Shown here one piece after another: positions 14,128-22,723 of a stretch of DNA of 64,000 bases. Numbering within the stretch: position 1 is the stretch's first letter; every line of letters begins with the position of its first letter. The DNA is taken from NCBI RefSeq assembly GCF_003987255.1, contig NZ_PIQC01000006.1:62001-126000 (forward strand). Direction: 5' to 3'. Made by a program: the position numbers and the translations under genes. The notes under the pieces are model-generated. The model did not search any database and was not told the origin of the DNA. It was given only the letters and a program-made list of their open reading frames with translations. This stretch comes from Idiomarina ramblicola. GTDB lineage: Bacteria; Pseudomonadota; Gammaproteobacteria; Enterobacterales; Alteromonadaceae.

Positions 14128-14279
14128 TTCCTTACTGTTAAGCTCAAATCCAGTCTAACGATGACGAGCAGCAAACAACAGGTTTAGCGTAGGCGCTTAC
14201 TGGTTACTTATAAAACGACGTCAATTGACATCAATGAAAATTAATTGGCCTACAGCTTAAAAATTAGCAAATTTAAGCT

Positions 14280-15080
14280 ATGATAAGTTTCATAAAAATA
14301 ATAAAGCAGGGGTTAGCACTGATGCGGGAAAACAGTGATGTTTTAGCAAACAGTGGATTCAGGCAGTCTGTCGAAGTCCAAATTAAACAGAATGACGGCT
14401 ACAAGCGCTTAAATATGACGCTGGTGGGGCTACAATATCCAGACTATCTGATTTTAGAGCTTTCCAGACAATATTGTTGGCAAGATACCTTGCCACTTTT
14501 GGTTGCGGAAAAATCGGTCGGTCTGAAGACGGTATCTCCTGCTGGAGAACAGGTAACGGGTGTGGTCGATATTTTGCATATTACCCAGTATCCGCAAAAA
14601 CTGTTATTTGTCAGCTACCCCAGAGAAGCTGATGTCCAGGTATTGCGATCGTCACCAAGAATATCAGTGAACTGTGAAGCAAAACTGCAGTTTCAATTGA
14701 AAGATACACTCGGTGACCCATTATCAGGAAAGGTAGTCGATATTTCTGATAAGGGCATCGCTTTTAATTACCGAGGCACCTTGCCTGTTGATACCCACGC
14801 CAATAGAGAATTGCCGGCCGAAGTAAAAATTAAAACCGGTAGTGGCACCATTGTTTTTAATGAGCTTTTAACGAGAAGTACAAAATCGGTCGGCCCTCAG
14901 CTATGGCAATTCGGGCTGTCTTATAAAGAAAAACCAACTAATTTGCAGGATTTAGTCAGTAATTTGTTACTGGAGTCTACGCCAGTCCGCGAATTGCTTA
15001 GTGATAATGACCCTGGATGGGAAGCGTCGGATAACACTTTACAAGGCGAATCTGAGTCGGTACAATTCAGCACCAATTGA
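14280..15080 (+). CDS. PilZ-domain c-di-GMP binding protein (YcgR-like)
   Basis: A 266-residue cytoplasmic protein. The N-terminal 110 residues resemble the beta-rich YcgR N-terminal domain, and the C-terminal half is a PilZ domain with both binding motifs: RxxxR at 123-127 (RSSPR) and DxSxxG at 154-159 (DISDKG). The family acts as c-di-GMP-controlled brakes or regulators of motility and surface behaviour. About 150 bp separate it from the divergent kinase gene, so they may share regulatory DNA. Confidence 0.82.
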   Translation: MISFIKIIKQGLALMRENSDVLANSGFRQSVEVQIKQNDGYKRLNMTLVGLQYPDYLILELSRQYCWQDTLPLLVAEKSVGLKTVSPAGEQVTGVVDILHITQYPQKLLFVSYPREADVQVLRSSPRISVNCEAKLQFQLKDTLGDPLSGKVVDISDKGIAFNYRGTLPVDTHANRELPAEVKIKTGSGTIVFNELLTRSTKSVGPQLWQFGLSYKEKPTNLQDLVSNLLLESTPVRELLSDNDPGWEASDNTLQGESESVQFSTN

Positions 15081-15136
15081 ACCCGTAGTGGTTAATTTTT
15101 AACCGAAACAGATAATTTATCCGAGGTGATTTTTTA

Positions 15137-15352
15137 ATGCCAGTCGTTAAAGTGAAAGAAAACGAGCCGTTTGACGTAGCTTTGCGTCGCTTTAAGCGCT
15201 CTTGTGAAAAAGCAGGTGTTCTGTCTGAAGTTCGTCGTCGCGAGCACTATGAAAAGCCGACTTCAGAGCGTAAGCGCAAGAAAGCCGCTGCGGTAAAACG
15301 TCACGCCAAGAAACTGGCTCGTGATAACGCTCGTCGTACTCGTCTTTACTAA
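15137..15352 (+). CDS. rpsU: 30S ribosomal protein S21
   Basis: A 71-residue, strongly basic protein typical of S21: it begins [20 protein letters not shown] and ends in the basic [18 protein letters not shown] region. It is a small-subunit protein used at initiation. CCGAGGTGA precedes the ATG. It is first in the conserved rpsU-dnaG-rpoD macromolecular synthesis operon. Confidence 0.98.
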   Translation: MPVVKVKENEPFDVALRRFKRSCEKAGVLSEVRRREHYEKPTSERKRKKAAAVKRHAKKLARDNARRTRLY

Positions 15353-15398
15353 GACCCTGTTTACGACAATTTGAGTGTTCACTTTTCCGTAAAGTGCT

Positions 15399-15437
15399 GA
15401 AAGCCGTGACTCTATTGTCGCGGCTTTCGTGTTTCTG
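15399..15437 (+). terminator. Attenuator-like hairpin between rpsU and dnaG
   Basis: GAAAGCCGTGAC and GTCGCGGCTTTC pair as a 12-bp stem (one G-U) around TCTATT. It is followed by GTGTTTCTG, a poor T tract, so read-through is expected. A partial terminator at this position in the E. coli operon lets rpsU be expressed above dnaG; the same role is inferred here. Confidence 0.75.
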
Positions 15438-15474
15438 CTAGTTTCTGTTTTCGCAACTCCGGTATTGAGACAAT

Positions 15475-17220
15475 ATGGCAGGCTTGATCCCCAAAAGCTT
15501 TATTCATGATTTGCTTGAACGAGCAGACATCGTTGAGATAGTTGATAGCCGTGTTCCGTTGAAAAAGGCCGGTAAGAACCATCAGGCGTGCTGTCCGTTC
15601 CATAATGAAAAGACACCTTCATTTACAGTAAGTCAGGACAAGCAGTTTTATCATTGCTTTGGCTGTGGACAGCATGGCAATGCCGTAGACTTTCTGATGG
15701 AGTTTGATGGCCTGAACTTTCCCGATGCCGTAGAAGAACTTGCCGGTATTATGGGCGTTGAGGTTCCGCGTGAGCAGCCGGAAAACCCAGAGCTGGCACA
15801 AAAGAAACAACAGCAGGTGCAAGACGACGCCGAGCTAATGAATAAAACGGCTCGTTTTTTCCAGCATCAGTTAAAACATCATGAAAACTCAAAGCGGGTT
15901 ATCGATTATTTAAAAGGCCGGGGCTTAAGCGGTGAAACGGTAAAACGTTTTCAAATTGGCTATGCGCCCGACGCCTGGGATAGCTTGCTTAGTACGTTTG
16001 GTGGCTCAGCCCAGCAACGCCAGCAATTGCTGGAATTGAAGCTTATTAATCGTAATGAGAAAGGGCGGCACTACGACTTTTTCCGTGACCGGGTGATGTT
16101 TCCTATTCACGACCGGCGCGGGCGGGTTGTTGGTTTTGGCGGTCGCATTATTGATGGCGACGGACCGAAATATCTAAACTCTCCGGAAACCCGTTTATTT
16201 CATAAAGGCAGCGAGCTTTACGGTTACTGGCACATGCAACAAGCGGTGCGCAAACCCGAACAAGTTTGTATTGTTGAAGGCTATATGGACGTTGTGGCTT
16301 TGTCGCAAGCGGGTATTCATTATGCCGTTGCTTCGCTGGGAACCGCTACTACTAGTGAACAATTGCAGCGTCTGTTCCGTACAAGTGCCCGGATTGTTTG
16401 TTGCTATGATGGCGACAGGGCAGGCCGGGATGCTGCCTGGAGAGCGTTAGAAAATGCCTTACCGTTATTGCGCGACGGGTTGGATATGGCGTTTCTGTTT
16501 TTACCGGAAGGGGAAGACCCGGACTCCGTGGTCAGCGAGCACGGTGCTGAAGCTTTTGAACGTCAATTGAAGAAGGCAACGCCATTCACTGAGTATTTCT
16601 TCGAGCATTTGCAGACGGATATTGATGTTACTTCTGACGCCGGACGGTCGCAATTACTGAATATCGCGAAACCGTTGATTGAAAAAGTGGCGAGTGACTA
16701 CTATCGCGACACCTTAATGCAGAGACTGGCAGAGAAGCTTCGTCGCGAGACATCGCAGTTGGAACGTCATTTTGACAAACCACAGCGGCAGTCACGGCCT
16801 AAAGAAAGCGTCAAAATGACGCCGCTAAGAAAAGCCATTGCTCTGTTACTGCAGTATCCTCAGTTGGCGCAGTCCATACCGGTCAATGAAGAACTGCGGG
16901 CGCTGCGGGTTAACGGCATGGATTTACTTATCGCCTTACATAAACAGTGCGCAGAACGACAAATGACCACAGCACAGGTATTAGAAGGTTGGCGCGATAC
17001 TGAGTATTACCAGCCTTTGCAAAAACTGGCGCTATGGCAACATCAGCTCGACGAAGAAAACGTTGAGCAGGAATTTAACGATATATTTATTTATCTTATT
17101 GACCAATACTTTGAGCAACGCGCGAATGCGCTTTTAAAGAAAGAGCAGGAAGGGGCTTTAACCCGAGTCGAACGTCAAGAATATCAGACGCTCATTCAAT
17201 ACTTGAGTAAGGCAAGATAG
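15475..17220 (+). CDS. dnaG: DNA primase
   Basis: A 581-residue primase that makes RNA primers for replication. The N-terminal zinc ribbon has C40, H43, C61 and C64 in CPFH and CFGC. The RNA polymerase core with the TOPRIM fold follows: VEGYMDVVAL carries the catalytic Glu and YDGDRAGRDAA the DxD metal site. The C-terminal part is the helicase-binding region. Length matches E. coli DnaG (581 aa). The ribosome binding site is weak, as expected for this low-expressed operon member. Confidence 0.97.
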   Translation: MAGLIPKSFIHDLLERADIVEIVDSRVPLKKAGKNHQACCPFHNEKTPSFTVSQDKQFYHCFGCGQHGNAVDFLMEFDGLNFPDAVEELAGIMGVEVPREQPENPELAQKKQQQVQDDAELMNKTARFFQHQLKHHENSKRVIDYLKGRGLSGETVKRFQIGYAPDAWDSLLSTFGGSAQQRQQLLELKLINRNEKGRHYDFFRDRVMFPIHDRRGRVVGFGGRIIDGDGPKYLNSPETRLFHKGSELYGYWHMQQAVRKPEQVCIVEGYMDVVALSQAGIHYAVASLGTATTSEQLQRLFRTSARIVCCYDGDRAGRDAAWRALENALPLLRDGLDMAFLFLPEGEDPDSVVSEHGAEAFERQLKKATPFTEYFFEHLQTDIDVTSDAGRSQLLNIAKPLIEKVASDYYRDTLMQRLAEKLRRETSQLERHFDKPQRQSRPKESVKMTPLRKAIALLLQYPQLAQSIPVNEELRALRVNGMDLLIALHKQCAERQMTTAQVLEGWRDTEYYQPLQKLALWQHQLDEENVEQEFNDIFIYLIDQYFEQRANALLKKEQEGALTRVERQEYQTLIQYLSKAR

Positions 17221-17262
17221 TACATCCCCATGCGCCTTACGCTAGCTTAAAAGTCAGTATTC

Positions 17263-17271
17263 TGTTATACT
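17263..17271 (+). promoter_or_regulatory. Candidate extended -10 promoter for rpoD
   Basis: TGTTATACT in the 102-bp dnaG-rpoD gap contains TATACT preceded by an extended TG motif. The -35 region 17 bp upstream (TAGCTT) is poor, which an extended -10 can tolerate. The site lies about 50 bases before the rpoD ATG and would allow rpoD expression independent of rpsU-dnaG. Confidence 0.4.
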
Positions 17272-17322
17272 GTTTGGTCATTTTGGATACTCTACATTCA
17301 CAGTCACAGGTGGAACGTCTGT

Positions 17323-19152
17323 ATGCAGCAGAATCGGCAATCGCAACTTAAGGTCCTTATTGCGAAAGGCAAAGAACAAGGGTTTTTGACATTTGCTGAA
17401 GTCAATGACCATTTACCGCAAGAAATTGTTGATTCCGATCAGGTTGAAGACATTATTCGCATGATCAACGACATGGGGATTCGCGTTTTTGAAAGCGCTC
17501 CTGATGCCGATGATTTGATGATGGCAGAAAGTGCTGCTGATGAAGATGCCGCTGAAGAGGCCGCTCAGGCGCTAGCCTCTGTTGATGGTGAAATTGGTCG
17601 TACGACTGACCCAGTGCGTATGTACATGCGCGAAATGGGTACGGTTGAGCTACTGACCCGTGAAGGCGAAATCGATATTGCCAAACGCATTGAAGAAGGC
17701 ATTAATCAGGTTCAGTGCTCTGTTGCTGAATACCCTGAAGCCATCAACTTCTTGCTTGAGCAATGGGACTCCTACGAAGCCGAAGAACTGCGTTTAACCG
17801 ATATCATATCTGGGTTCATCGACCCTGACGAAGTAGACGAAGCCCCGGTGGCTGCTACTCACGTTGGCTCTGAGTTACCAACTGAAGAGCTGGAAGATGA
17901 AGACGACGATGACGACGATGATGACGAAGAAACCGATACAGGTATTGATCCGGAATTTGCGCGCAGCAAATTTAATGCGCTCCGTGAACAATACGAAGTA
18001 ACTCGTCAGGCAATTGCTAAGCACGGCCGCGATGGTGCCGACGCCCGCGTCGAAATCGATAAGCTTAGTGATCTATTTAAACAGTTCCGCTTAGTTCCTA
18101 AACAGTTTGACCGTTTGGTTAAAGACATGCGCGCCATGATGCAGCGTGTGCGCGTTCAGGAACGCATTATTATGAAGCTCAGCGTTGAGCAGGGCGAAAT
18201 GCCTAAACGCAGCTTTATGAAAGCCTTCGCCAGCCATGAAAACAATATGGCGTGGGTTGATGAGAAAATTAATGCAGGCGAAAGCTACTCTGACTCATTG
18301 AAAGAAATTCGTGGCGAGATTGAACGCTGCGTCAACAAGCTGGTTGATGTAGAAAAAGAAACTGGCTTGACCATCGGCAAAGTAAAAGACATTAACCGCC
18401 GTATGTCGATTGGTGAGGCAAAGGCCCGCCGTGCGAAAAAAGAAATGGTTGAAGCCAACCTGCGTTTGGTTATCTCAATTGCTAAAAAATACACCAACCG
18501 TGGTTTACAGTTCCTGGACTTAATTCAGGAAGGTAACATTGGCTTGATGAAGGCTGTTGATAAATTCGAATATCGCCGTGGTTATAAGTTCTCAACTTAT
18601 GCAACCTGGTGGATCCGTCAGGCCATTACTCGCTCAATTGCAGACCAGGCGCGTACTATTCGTATTCCGGTTCACATGATTGAGACCATCAACAAGCTGA
18701 ACCGTATATCGCGCCAGATGTTGCAGGAAATGGGTCGCGAACCGCTGCCGGAAGAACTGGCAGAGCGCATGATGATGCCGGAAGATAAAATTCGTAAAGT
18801 ATTGAAAATAGCGAAAGAGCCTATTTCAATGGAAACGCCAATTGGTGATGATGAAGATTCACACCTAGGCGACTTTATTGAAGATAACACCCTGGACTTA
18901 CCGATTGATTCGGCAACGTCTGAAAGCTTGCGAAATTCCGTTCGCGATGTTCTGGGTGGACTAACGGCTCGTGAAGCAAAAGTATTGCGTATGCGCTTTG
19001 GTATTGATATGAATACCGACCATACTTTAGAAGAAGTCGGCAAGCAGTTTGATGTAACGCGTGAACGAATTCGTCAAATTGAAGCCAAAGCATTAAGAAA
19101 ACTTCGCCATCCAAGCCGCTCTGAACAGCTGAAGTCGTTCTTGGATGAGTAA
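17323..19152 (+). CDS. rpoD: RNA polymerase primary sigma factor (sigma-70)
   Basis: A 609-residue RpoD. Region 1.1 is at the N-terminus and region 1.2 begins at [13 protein letters not shown] non-conserved insert contains a run of eight Asp near residue 200. Region 2 includes [13 protein letters not shown] and [19 protein letters not shown] with the [15 protein letters not shown] -10 recognition helix. Region 4 ends in [21 protein letters not shown]. It directs housekeeping transcription and is last in the rpsU-dnaG-rpoD cluster. Confidence 0.98.
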   Translation: MQQNRQSQLKVLIAKGKEQGFLTFAEVNDHLPQEIVDSDQVEDIIRMINDMGIRVFESAPDADDLMMAESAADEDAAEEAAQALASVDGEIGRTTDPVRMYMREMGTVELLTREGEIDIAKRIEEGINQVQCSVAEYPEAINFLLEQWDSYEAEELRLTDIISGFIDPDEVDEAPVAATHVGSELPTEELEDEDDDDDDDDEETDTGIDPEFARSKFNALREQYEVTRQAIAKHGRDGADARVEIDKLSDLFKQFRLVPKQFDRLVKDMRAMMQRVRVQERIIMKLSVEQGEMPKRSFMKAFASHENNMAWVDEKINAGESYSDSLKEIRGEIERCVNKLVDVEKETGLTIGKVKDINRRMSIGEAKARRAKKEMVEANLRLVISIAKKYTNRGLQFLDLIQEGNIGLMKAVDKFEYRRGYKFSTYATWWIRQAITRSIADQARTIRIPVHMIETINKLNRISRQMLQEMGREPLPEELAERMMMPEDKIRKVLKIAKEPISMETPIGDDEDSHLGDFIEDNTLDLPIDSATSESLRNSVRDVLGGLTAREAKVLRMRFGIDMNTDHTLEEVGKQFDVTRERIRQIEAKALRKLRHPSRSEQLKSFLDE

Positions 19153-19177
19153 GATATTCTCTGAAACAGGAGGCACC

Positions 19178-19957
19178 ATGGGTTACAACCGTGACAATTG
19201 GCCGAAGCGTATTATTGACTCTCATTTGCACATTTATGATGACGAGTTTCCGCTAATTGAAAACCAAGGTCATATCCCTGAGCCTTTCTACATCGATGAT
19301 TACCGTAACCTGGTACGTGGCTTACCTGTCGAAGGTGGTGTTATTGTTTCAGGTTCATTCCAGGGTTTTGAACAACGCTATTTGAAAGCGGCGCTGGAAA
19401 ATCTCGGTAATAATTTTGTGGGTGTTACACAGTTACCGGGCTCGGTAAGTGACGAAAAAATTCAGCAGTTGAATGAACATGGTATTCGCGGTGTGCGTGT
19501 GAACTTAAAACGCGGTGTTCATCGGGATATCGAAGGTATCGTTGAGTTTGGTAAGCGTATCTGGGATTTAGCCGGCTGGCACCTGGAAATTTACGTCGAT
19601 AGCCGTGAACTGGACGACATGGTTCCCACCCTGCTTAAACTGCCAAAACTTAGCGTCGATCATTTAGGTATGGCAAAGTCAGGACTGTCGCAGGTTCGGC
19701 GTTTAGCGGAAGGCGGTGTTAAAATTAAAGCCAGTGGCTTTGGCCGCACGGAAGTGAACGTTGCAGACGCTATCAAGACACTGAACGAAACCAATCCTGA
19801 TGCGTTGATGTTTGGAACCGATTTACCGGGTACGCGCAGTAATCGCTCGTTTGAGCCTTCAGATATAGCAACAGTAGTGCAGGCTCTGGATGAGAACGAA
19901 GAAGCGGTTGATAAAGTGTTTTATCAAAATGCCCGCGACTTTTATAAACTACCTTAG
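19178..19957 (+). CDS. Amidohydrolase (TIM-barrel metal-dependent hydrolase)
   Basis: A 259-residue protein of the amidohydrolase-2 type. The HxH metal motif is in IDSHLHIYD, a further conserved His in VDHLGMAK, and the catalytic/metal Asp in FGTDLPGTR. The substrate cannot be told; relatives include decarboxylases and lactonases. I chose the ATG at 19178 because a strong AGGAGG lies 5 bases upstream; an earlier in-frame ATG at 19145 overlaps rpoD. It follows rpoD by 25 bases. Confidence 0.85.
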   Translation: MGYNRDNWPKRIIDSHLHIYDDEFPLIENQGHIPEPFYIDDYRNLVRGLPVEGGVIVSGSFQGFEQRYLKAALENLGNNFVGVTQLPGSVSDEKIQQLNEHGIRGVRVNLKRGVHRDIEGIVEFGKRIWDLAGWHLEIYVDSRELDDMVPTLLKLPKLSVDHLGMAKSGLSQVRRLAEGGVKIKASGFGRTEVNVADAIKTLNETNPDALMFGTDLPGTRSNRSFEPSDIATVVQALDENEEAVDKVFYQNARDFYKLP

Positions 19958-19976
19958 CAAAATGAGAATGAGGTAA

Positions 19977-21395
19977 GTGCAGTCTCTCTCCTCCCACACA
20001 AAACATAACCGCTGGTTGGCTATTGCTCTAATTGCAGTAGCAGTCGGCGGTTTGTTAGTGGCATTCTGGTTTTCCGCAAGCGAAACTCTGGAACGCAACC
20101 AAACCGCTATGAGCCATGCATGTAAAGATGCCCAGCTTGCGGTTAATTCCCTTTTTCCCTCCTCAGAGTCGCCGCAGCAACAAGTTGCAAATCCGGACTT
20201 AATGCACCAGGCACTCAGCGACGCAATAAAAAATAATGATGGGACAAAAGGTGGCTTCTGGCATACCGCTCAAGGTTTTATGGGCTTCACTTTCCCTTCA
20301 GGCAGCCATAGTAGCAACGAAATGGGTGTGAGCAACGACGATGTGTCAATTGTCCGTTCGGCGGTTCAGCGCTCATTAGAGCAGCAGCGAGAGGTTGTTT
20401 CGGTTCAGTCAAATGGCCAGGCTGTGACAGTGGTTGCGGCGTGCCCGGAGACAAATCACTATAATCTGGGTATTTGGCTCAACAAAAGTGTACCGCTGGT
20501 ACCTCCAAACTTTACCATTATTGTGAGCGTGTTGTTTGTCTTGCTGGCTATCATTGGCGGCGTGTTGATTGTACGTGAGTCGGTGTTTAACCGAAACTGG
20601 CACTCAGAGCGTGATCGTATCGTTAATCAAGCAGAAGATAGTTCTCAGGCTGTTTCGGTGACAACTGAAATTCCTGAAATACAACCATTATTACTATTGT
20701 TGTACCAAGCTCGTCAGCAGATTCAATCTAAAGAACGGGAACTGAGCCAGCAAATGAATAAAGTGATTATGGCCAACCAAAAGACGTTAATTGGCCGTAT
20801 AGCTCGCTCCATGACTGCGCTAGCTTTAGCTGAGCTGGAAGATATAAAGCGTAAATTGCCACAAGCAAACGCAGAAGACATTAAAGAAAAAGTATCTCAG
20901 TTGACCGAATTGTTTAGTTCATTTGAGAGAATCACTGACGACGTAGGCAATAGCCGGGTGACATCGATAGATGCAGAAGACTTTCTGCAGGACTTGTCTG
21001 ACTATCATGAAAAGCATGGAAACGCTAAAGACATAACCTTAACGGCTATAGCCGAGAAAGGCCTTAAGTTTGAAGCAGAGCCCTTGCTCATACGTTTTGC
21101 AATGGATTATTTAATACGTCATATCATGAGCTTTGTGCCAGCTAATTCCGAAATTATGCTGCAGGCAATGGTGGAAGATAACTTTGTAAAAATTGCCGTT
21201 AGCGACGAAAGTTCGGGTATAGAAAGTAAAAACAAACATTTACTGTTCCACGCCGATGAACTGGCACCGACGCAATACGGCATAGGACTCAAAGTTGTGC
21301 GGGATACCCTGCATAATCAGAATGGCGATATTAGTTATGAAAAAGTCGAGAAAACTTCGCGATTTAACGTGCTGATACCCATGACAAAAGCTTAA
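19977..21395 (+). CDS. Histidine-kinase-like membrane protein, degenerate
   Basis: A 472-residue protein with TM segments at about 13-31 and 180-200, a roughly 150-residue periplasmic part between them, a coiled coil, and a C-terminal fold resembling a GHKL ATPase. The expected phospho-His helix reads IGRIARSMTAL with no His, the N-box lacks its Asn (LIRHIMSF), and the G1 region reads VSDESSGIE. A G2-like YGIGLKVVRDTL segment is present. It is therefore probably not an autophosphorylating kinase. The start is GTG with GAGAATGAGG upstream. No response regulator is adjacent. The tRNA promoter overlaps its last codons. Confidence 0.7.
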   Translation: MQSLSSHTKHNRWLAIALIAVAVGGLLVAFWFSASETLERNQTAMSHACKDAQLAVNSLFPSSESPQQQVANPDLMHQALSDAIKNNDGTKGGFWHTAQGFMGFTFPSGSHSSNEMGVSNDDVSIVRSAVQRSLEQQREVVSVQSNGQAVTVVAACPETNHYNLGIWLNKSVPLVPPNFTIIVSVLFVLLAIIGGVLIVRESVFNRNWHSERDRIVNQAEDSSQAVSVTTEIPEIQPLLLLLYQARQQIQSKERELSQQMNKVIMANQKTLIGRIARSMTALALAELEDIKRKLPQANAEDIKEKVSQLTELFSSFERITDDVGNSRVTSIDAEDFLQDLSDYHEKHGNAKDITLTAIAEKGLKFEAEPLLIRFAMDYLIRHIMSFVPANSEIMLQAMVEDNFVKIAVSDESSGIESKNKHLLFHADELAPTQYGIGLKVVRDTLHNQNGDISYEKVEKTSRFNVLIPMTKA

Positions 21396-21409
21396 AAAGT
21401 TCGTATAAT
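21381..21409 (+). promoter_or_regulatory. Strong sigma-70 promoter of the tRNA-Ile2 locus
   Basis: ATGACA, 17 bp, TATAAT, followed by a GC-rich discriminator (TGCGCCGC), the pattern of a stringently controlled stable-RNA promoter. Predicted transcription starts near 21416, about 25 bases before the remnant tRNA 5' half and about 160 bases before the intact tRNA at 21578. The -35 lies inside the preceding gene. Confidence 0.75.
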
Positions 21410-21440
21410 CTGCGCCGCTTCACAGCTTCCAATCAAGAAT

Positions 21441-21467
21441 GGCCCCTTAGCTCAGTGGTTAAAGCAC
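21441..21467 (+). pseudogene. 5' half of disrupted resident tRNA-Ile2
   Basis: GGCCCCTTAGCTCAGTGGTT and the next seven bases are the acceptor strand, D arm and start of the anticodon stem of a tRNA-Ile2 (CAT). After the shared AGCAC the sequence departs into element DNA. The matching 3' half (anticodon loop to CCA) is at 31658-31711; joining the two through AGCAC gives a standard 76-base tRNA. Confidence 0.88.
21463..21467 (+). other. attL core of element 1 (AGCAC)
   Basis: The same five bases occur at 31658-31662. Left junction: AAAGCAC then GAGTATAGGGG (element). Right junction: element GGTATATAGG then AGCACCCGACTC (tRNA). This is the expected product of crossover at a 5-bp identity between a chromosomal AAAGCACCCGA and an element GGAGCACGAGT. 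Confidence 0.7.
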
Positions 21468-21577
21468 GAGTATAGGGGTAAAACTTACGAAATGTCGTGA
21501 GTGATTGAGTGAATAAGGGATTGGCTTGTGGTAAGGTTACCAAAAATATTTTAGAGATTACGAAAGTACAAGTTATC

Positions 21578-21653
21578 GGCCCCATAGCATAGCGGTTAAT
21601 GCAATCGACTCATAATCGAGAGATCCTTGGTTCAAATCCAAGTGGGGCCACCA
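21578..21653 (+). tRNA. tRNA-Ile2 (anticodon CAT, lysidine type), carried by element 1
   Basis: A complete 76-base cloverleaf: acceptor GGCCCCA/TGGGGCC, D stem GCAT/ATGC, anticodon loop CTCATAA with anticodon at 21611-21613, T stem CTTGG/CCAAG with TTCAAAT loop, and encoded CCA. The acceptor and CAT anticodon resemble tRNA-Ile2 (ileX type, AUA decoding after TilS modification) rather than tRNA-Met. It differs from the disrupted resident copy throughout the D, anticodon and T arms. Seven T follow. It lies about 110 bases inside the element and can be read from the resident promoter. Confidence 0.92.
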
Positions 21654-21762
21654 TTTTTTTAAAGAACTTTTGCCTAGTATCACAGCAGTCTTATCATTCA
21701 ATCTTCGCTACAGATAAAATATTTAGTTCGCAATTAGCTTCTTCTCTGGCGGACCATATTGC

Positions 21763-22722
21763 TCAGAGTTGACCCATACTGATGACTGAAACGTCGCTTA
21801 TACCAATTCCTTTTAGCTTATTACGATGCCCTTCCTCATCATCAGGATTATAGAAAGTTGCCACCCATTTAGCATTAGGCTTGACTGATTGGGTTAACTT
21901 TTTGAAGTAGGGTAGATCTACTTCAGCTAACGAGTGGCCTAGGATATACACTTCATCGATTTCATCGAGTTGTGTAAAAAAATTTTCGTTATCTTTTATT
22001 ATTTTCTCGGTTCCTTTAAATGTTGCTGAAAAGTATTGGTTGATAGTTTCTTTGCCACGCTCATATGAGTAGTCATATTGATCGGATTGATATTCCATCC
22101 AGCGTTCTAAATCTTCATCACTTAAACCTGCCGGCGGTTTAACAGGTTCTTCGTTAAAGTTATCAGGATCAATACCATGTCCAAGAATCAACTCATCAAC
22201 ATCCGGGTCAGCTTTCTTGTGAATGAATAGAACGTTTTCGTCAGGGATGTCGTAGTATTGAGCAAGCGTATTTGTGTAGTTAAACGAGAGATAAATCGCA
22301 TCTCTATCAAGATTCATAGCTTTACTTTGGTCAAATTCAGGAATTTGTACCGATAGAATGAATTCTTTGAATGCTTTATAAAGTTCAGTGGTGAGAAAGC
22401 CCAGTATCCGCTCCATTTCTATCTGAAGTGTATAGCGGTCTCTATCTCGAAAGCTATCTGAAGCATAGTTTGGCATAGCATCCATGTTTGCCTCTAGAAC
22501 ATTATCGGTATCGAGCAATGATAGACTTGTTTCAAAATCTGACCAGAGAGGGTCAGACATTGATGCTGAATTGTTAGGGTCGAGGTCGCAAAAGCCATGA
22601 TAATCAACGAGGAGGTCGTACGTGTTCCTATAGTTATTTTTCAGATAAAGGCCAAAAGACGTATACCTTGTGTCGAGACCATAATGAATATCGAAGCCGT
22701 TACCAATTACATATAGTTTCAT
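21763..22722 (-). CDS. AbiH family abortive-infection protein
   Basis: A 319-residue protein. AbiH hallmarks are the opening LYVIGNGFDIHYGLDTRYTS, the central LSFNYTNTLAQYY, FIHKKAD with LILGHGID, and the C-terminal EVYILGHSLAEVDLPYF. AbiH was first described as a lactococcal phage-abortive factor; its mechanism is unknown. I start at the ATG at 22722 because the family begins here and the upstream PIN stop is one base away (TAA-T-ATG), which implies translational coupling. It is cargo of element 1. Confidence 0.85.
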   Translation of the reverse strand: MKLYVIGNGFDIHYGLDTRYTSFGLYLKNNYRNTYDLLVDYHGFCDLDPNNSASMSDPLWSDFETSLSLLDTDNVLEANMDAMPNYASDSFRDRDRYTLQIEMERILGFLTTELYKAFKEFILSVQIPEFDQSKAMNLDRDAIYLSFNYTNTLAQYYDIPDENVLFIHKKADPDVDELILGHGIDPDNFNEEPVKPPAGLSDEDLERWMEYQSDQYDYSYERGKETINQYFSATFKGTEKIIKDNENFFTQLDEIDEVYILGHSLAEVDLPYFKKLTQSVKPNAKWVATFYNPDDEEGHRNKLKGIGISDVSVISMGQL

Positions 22723-22723
22723 A

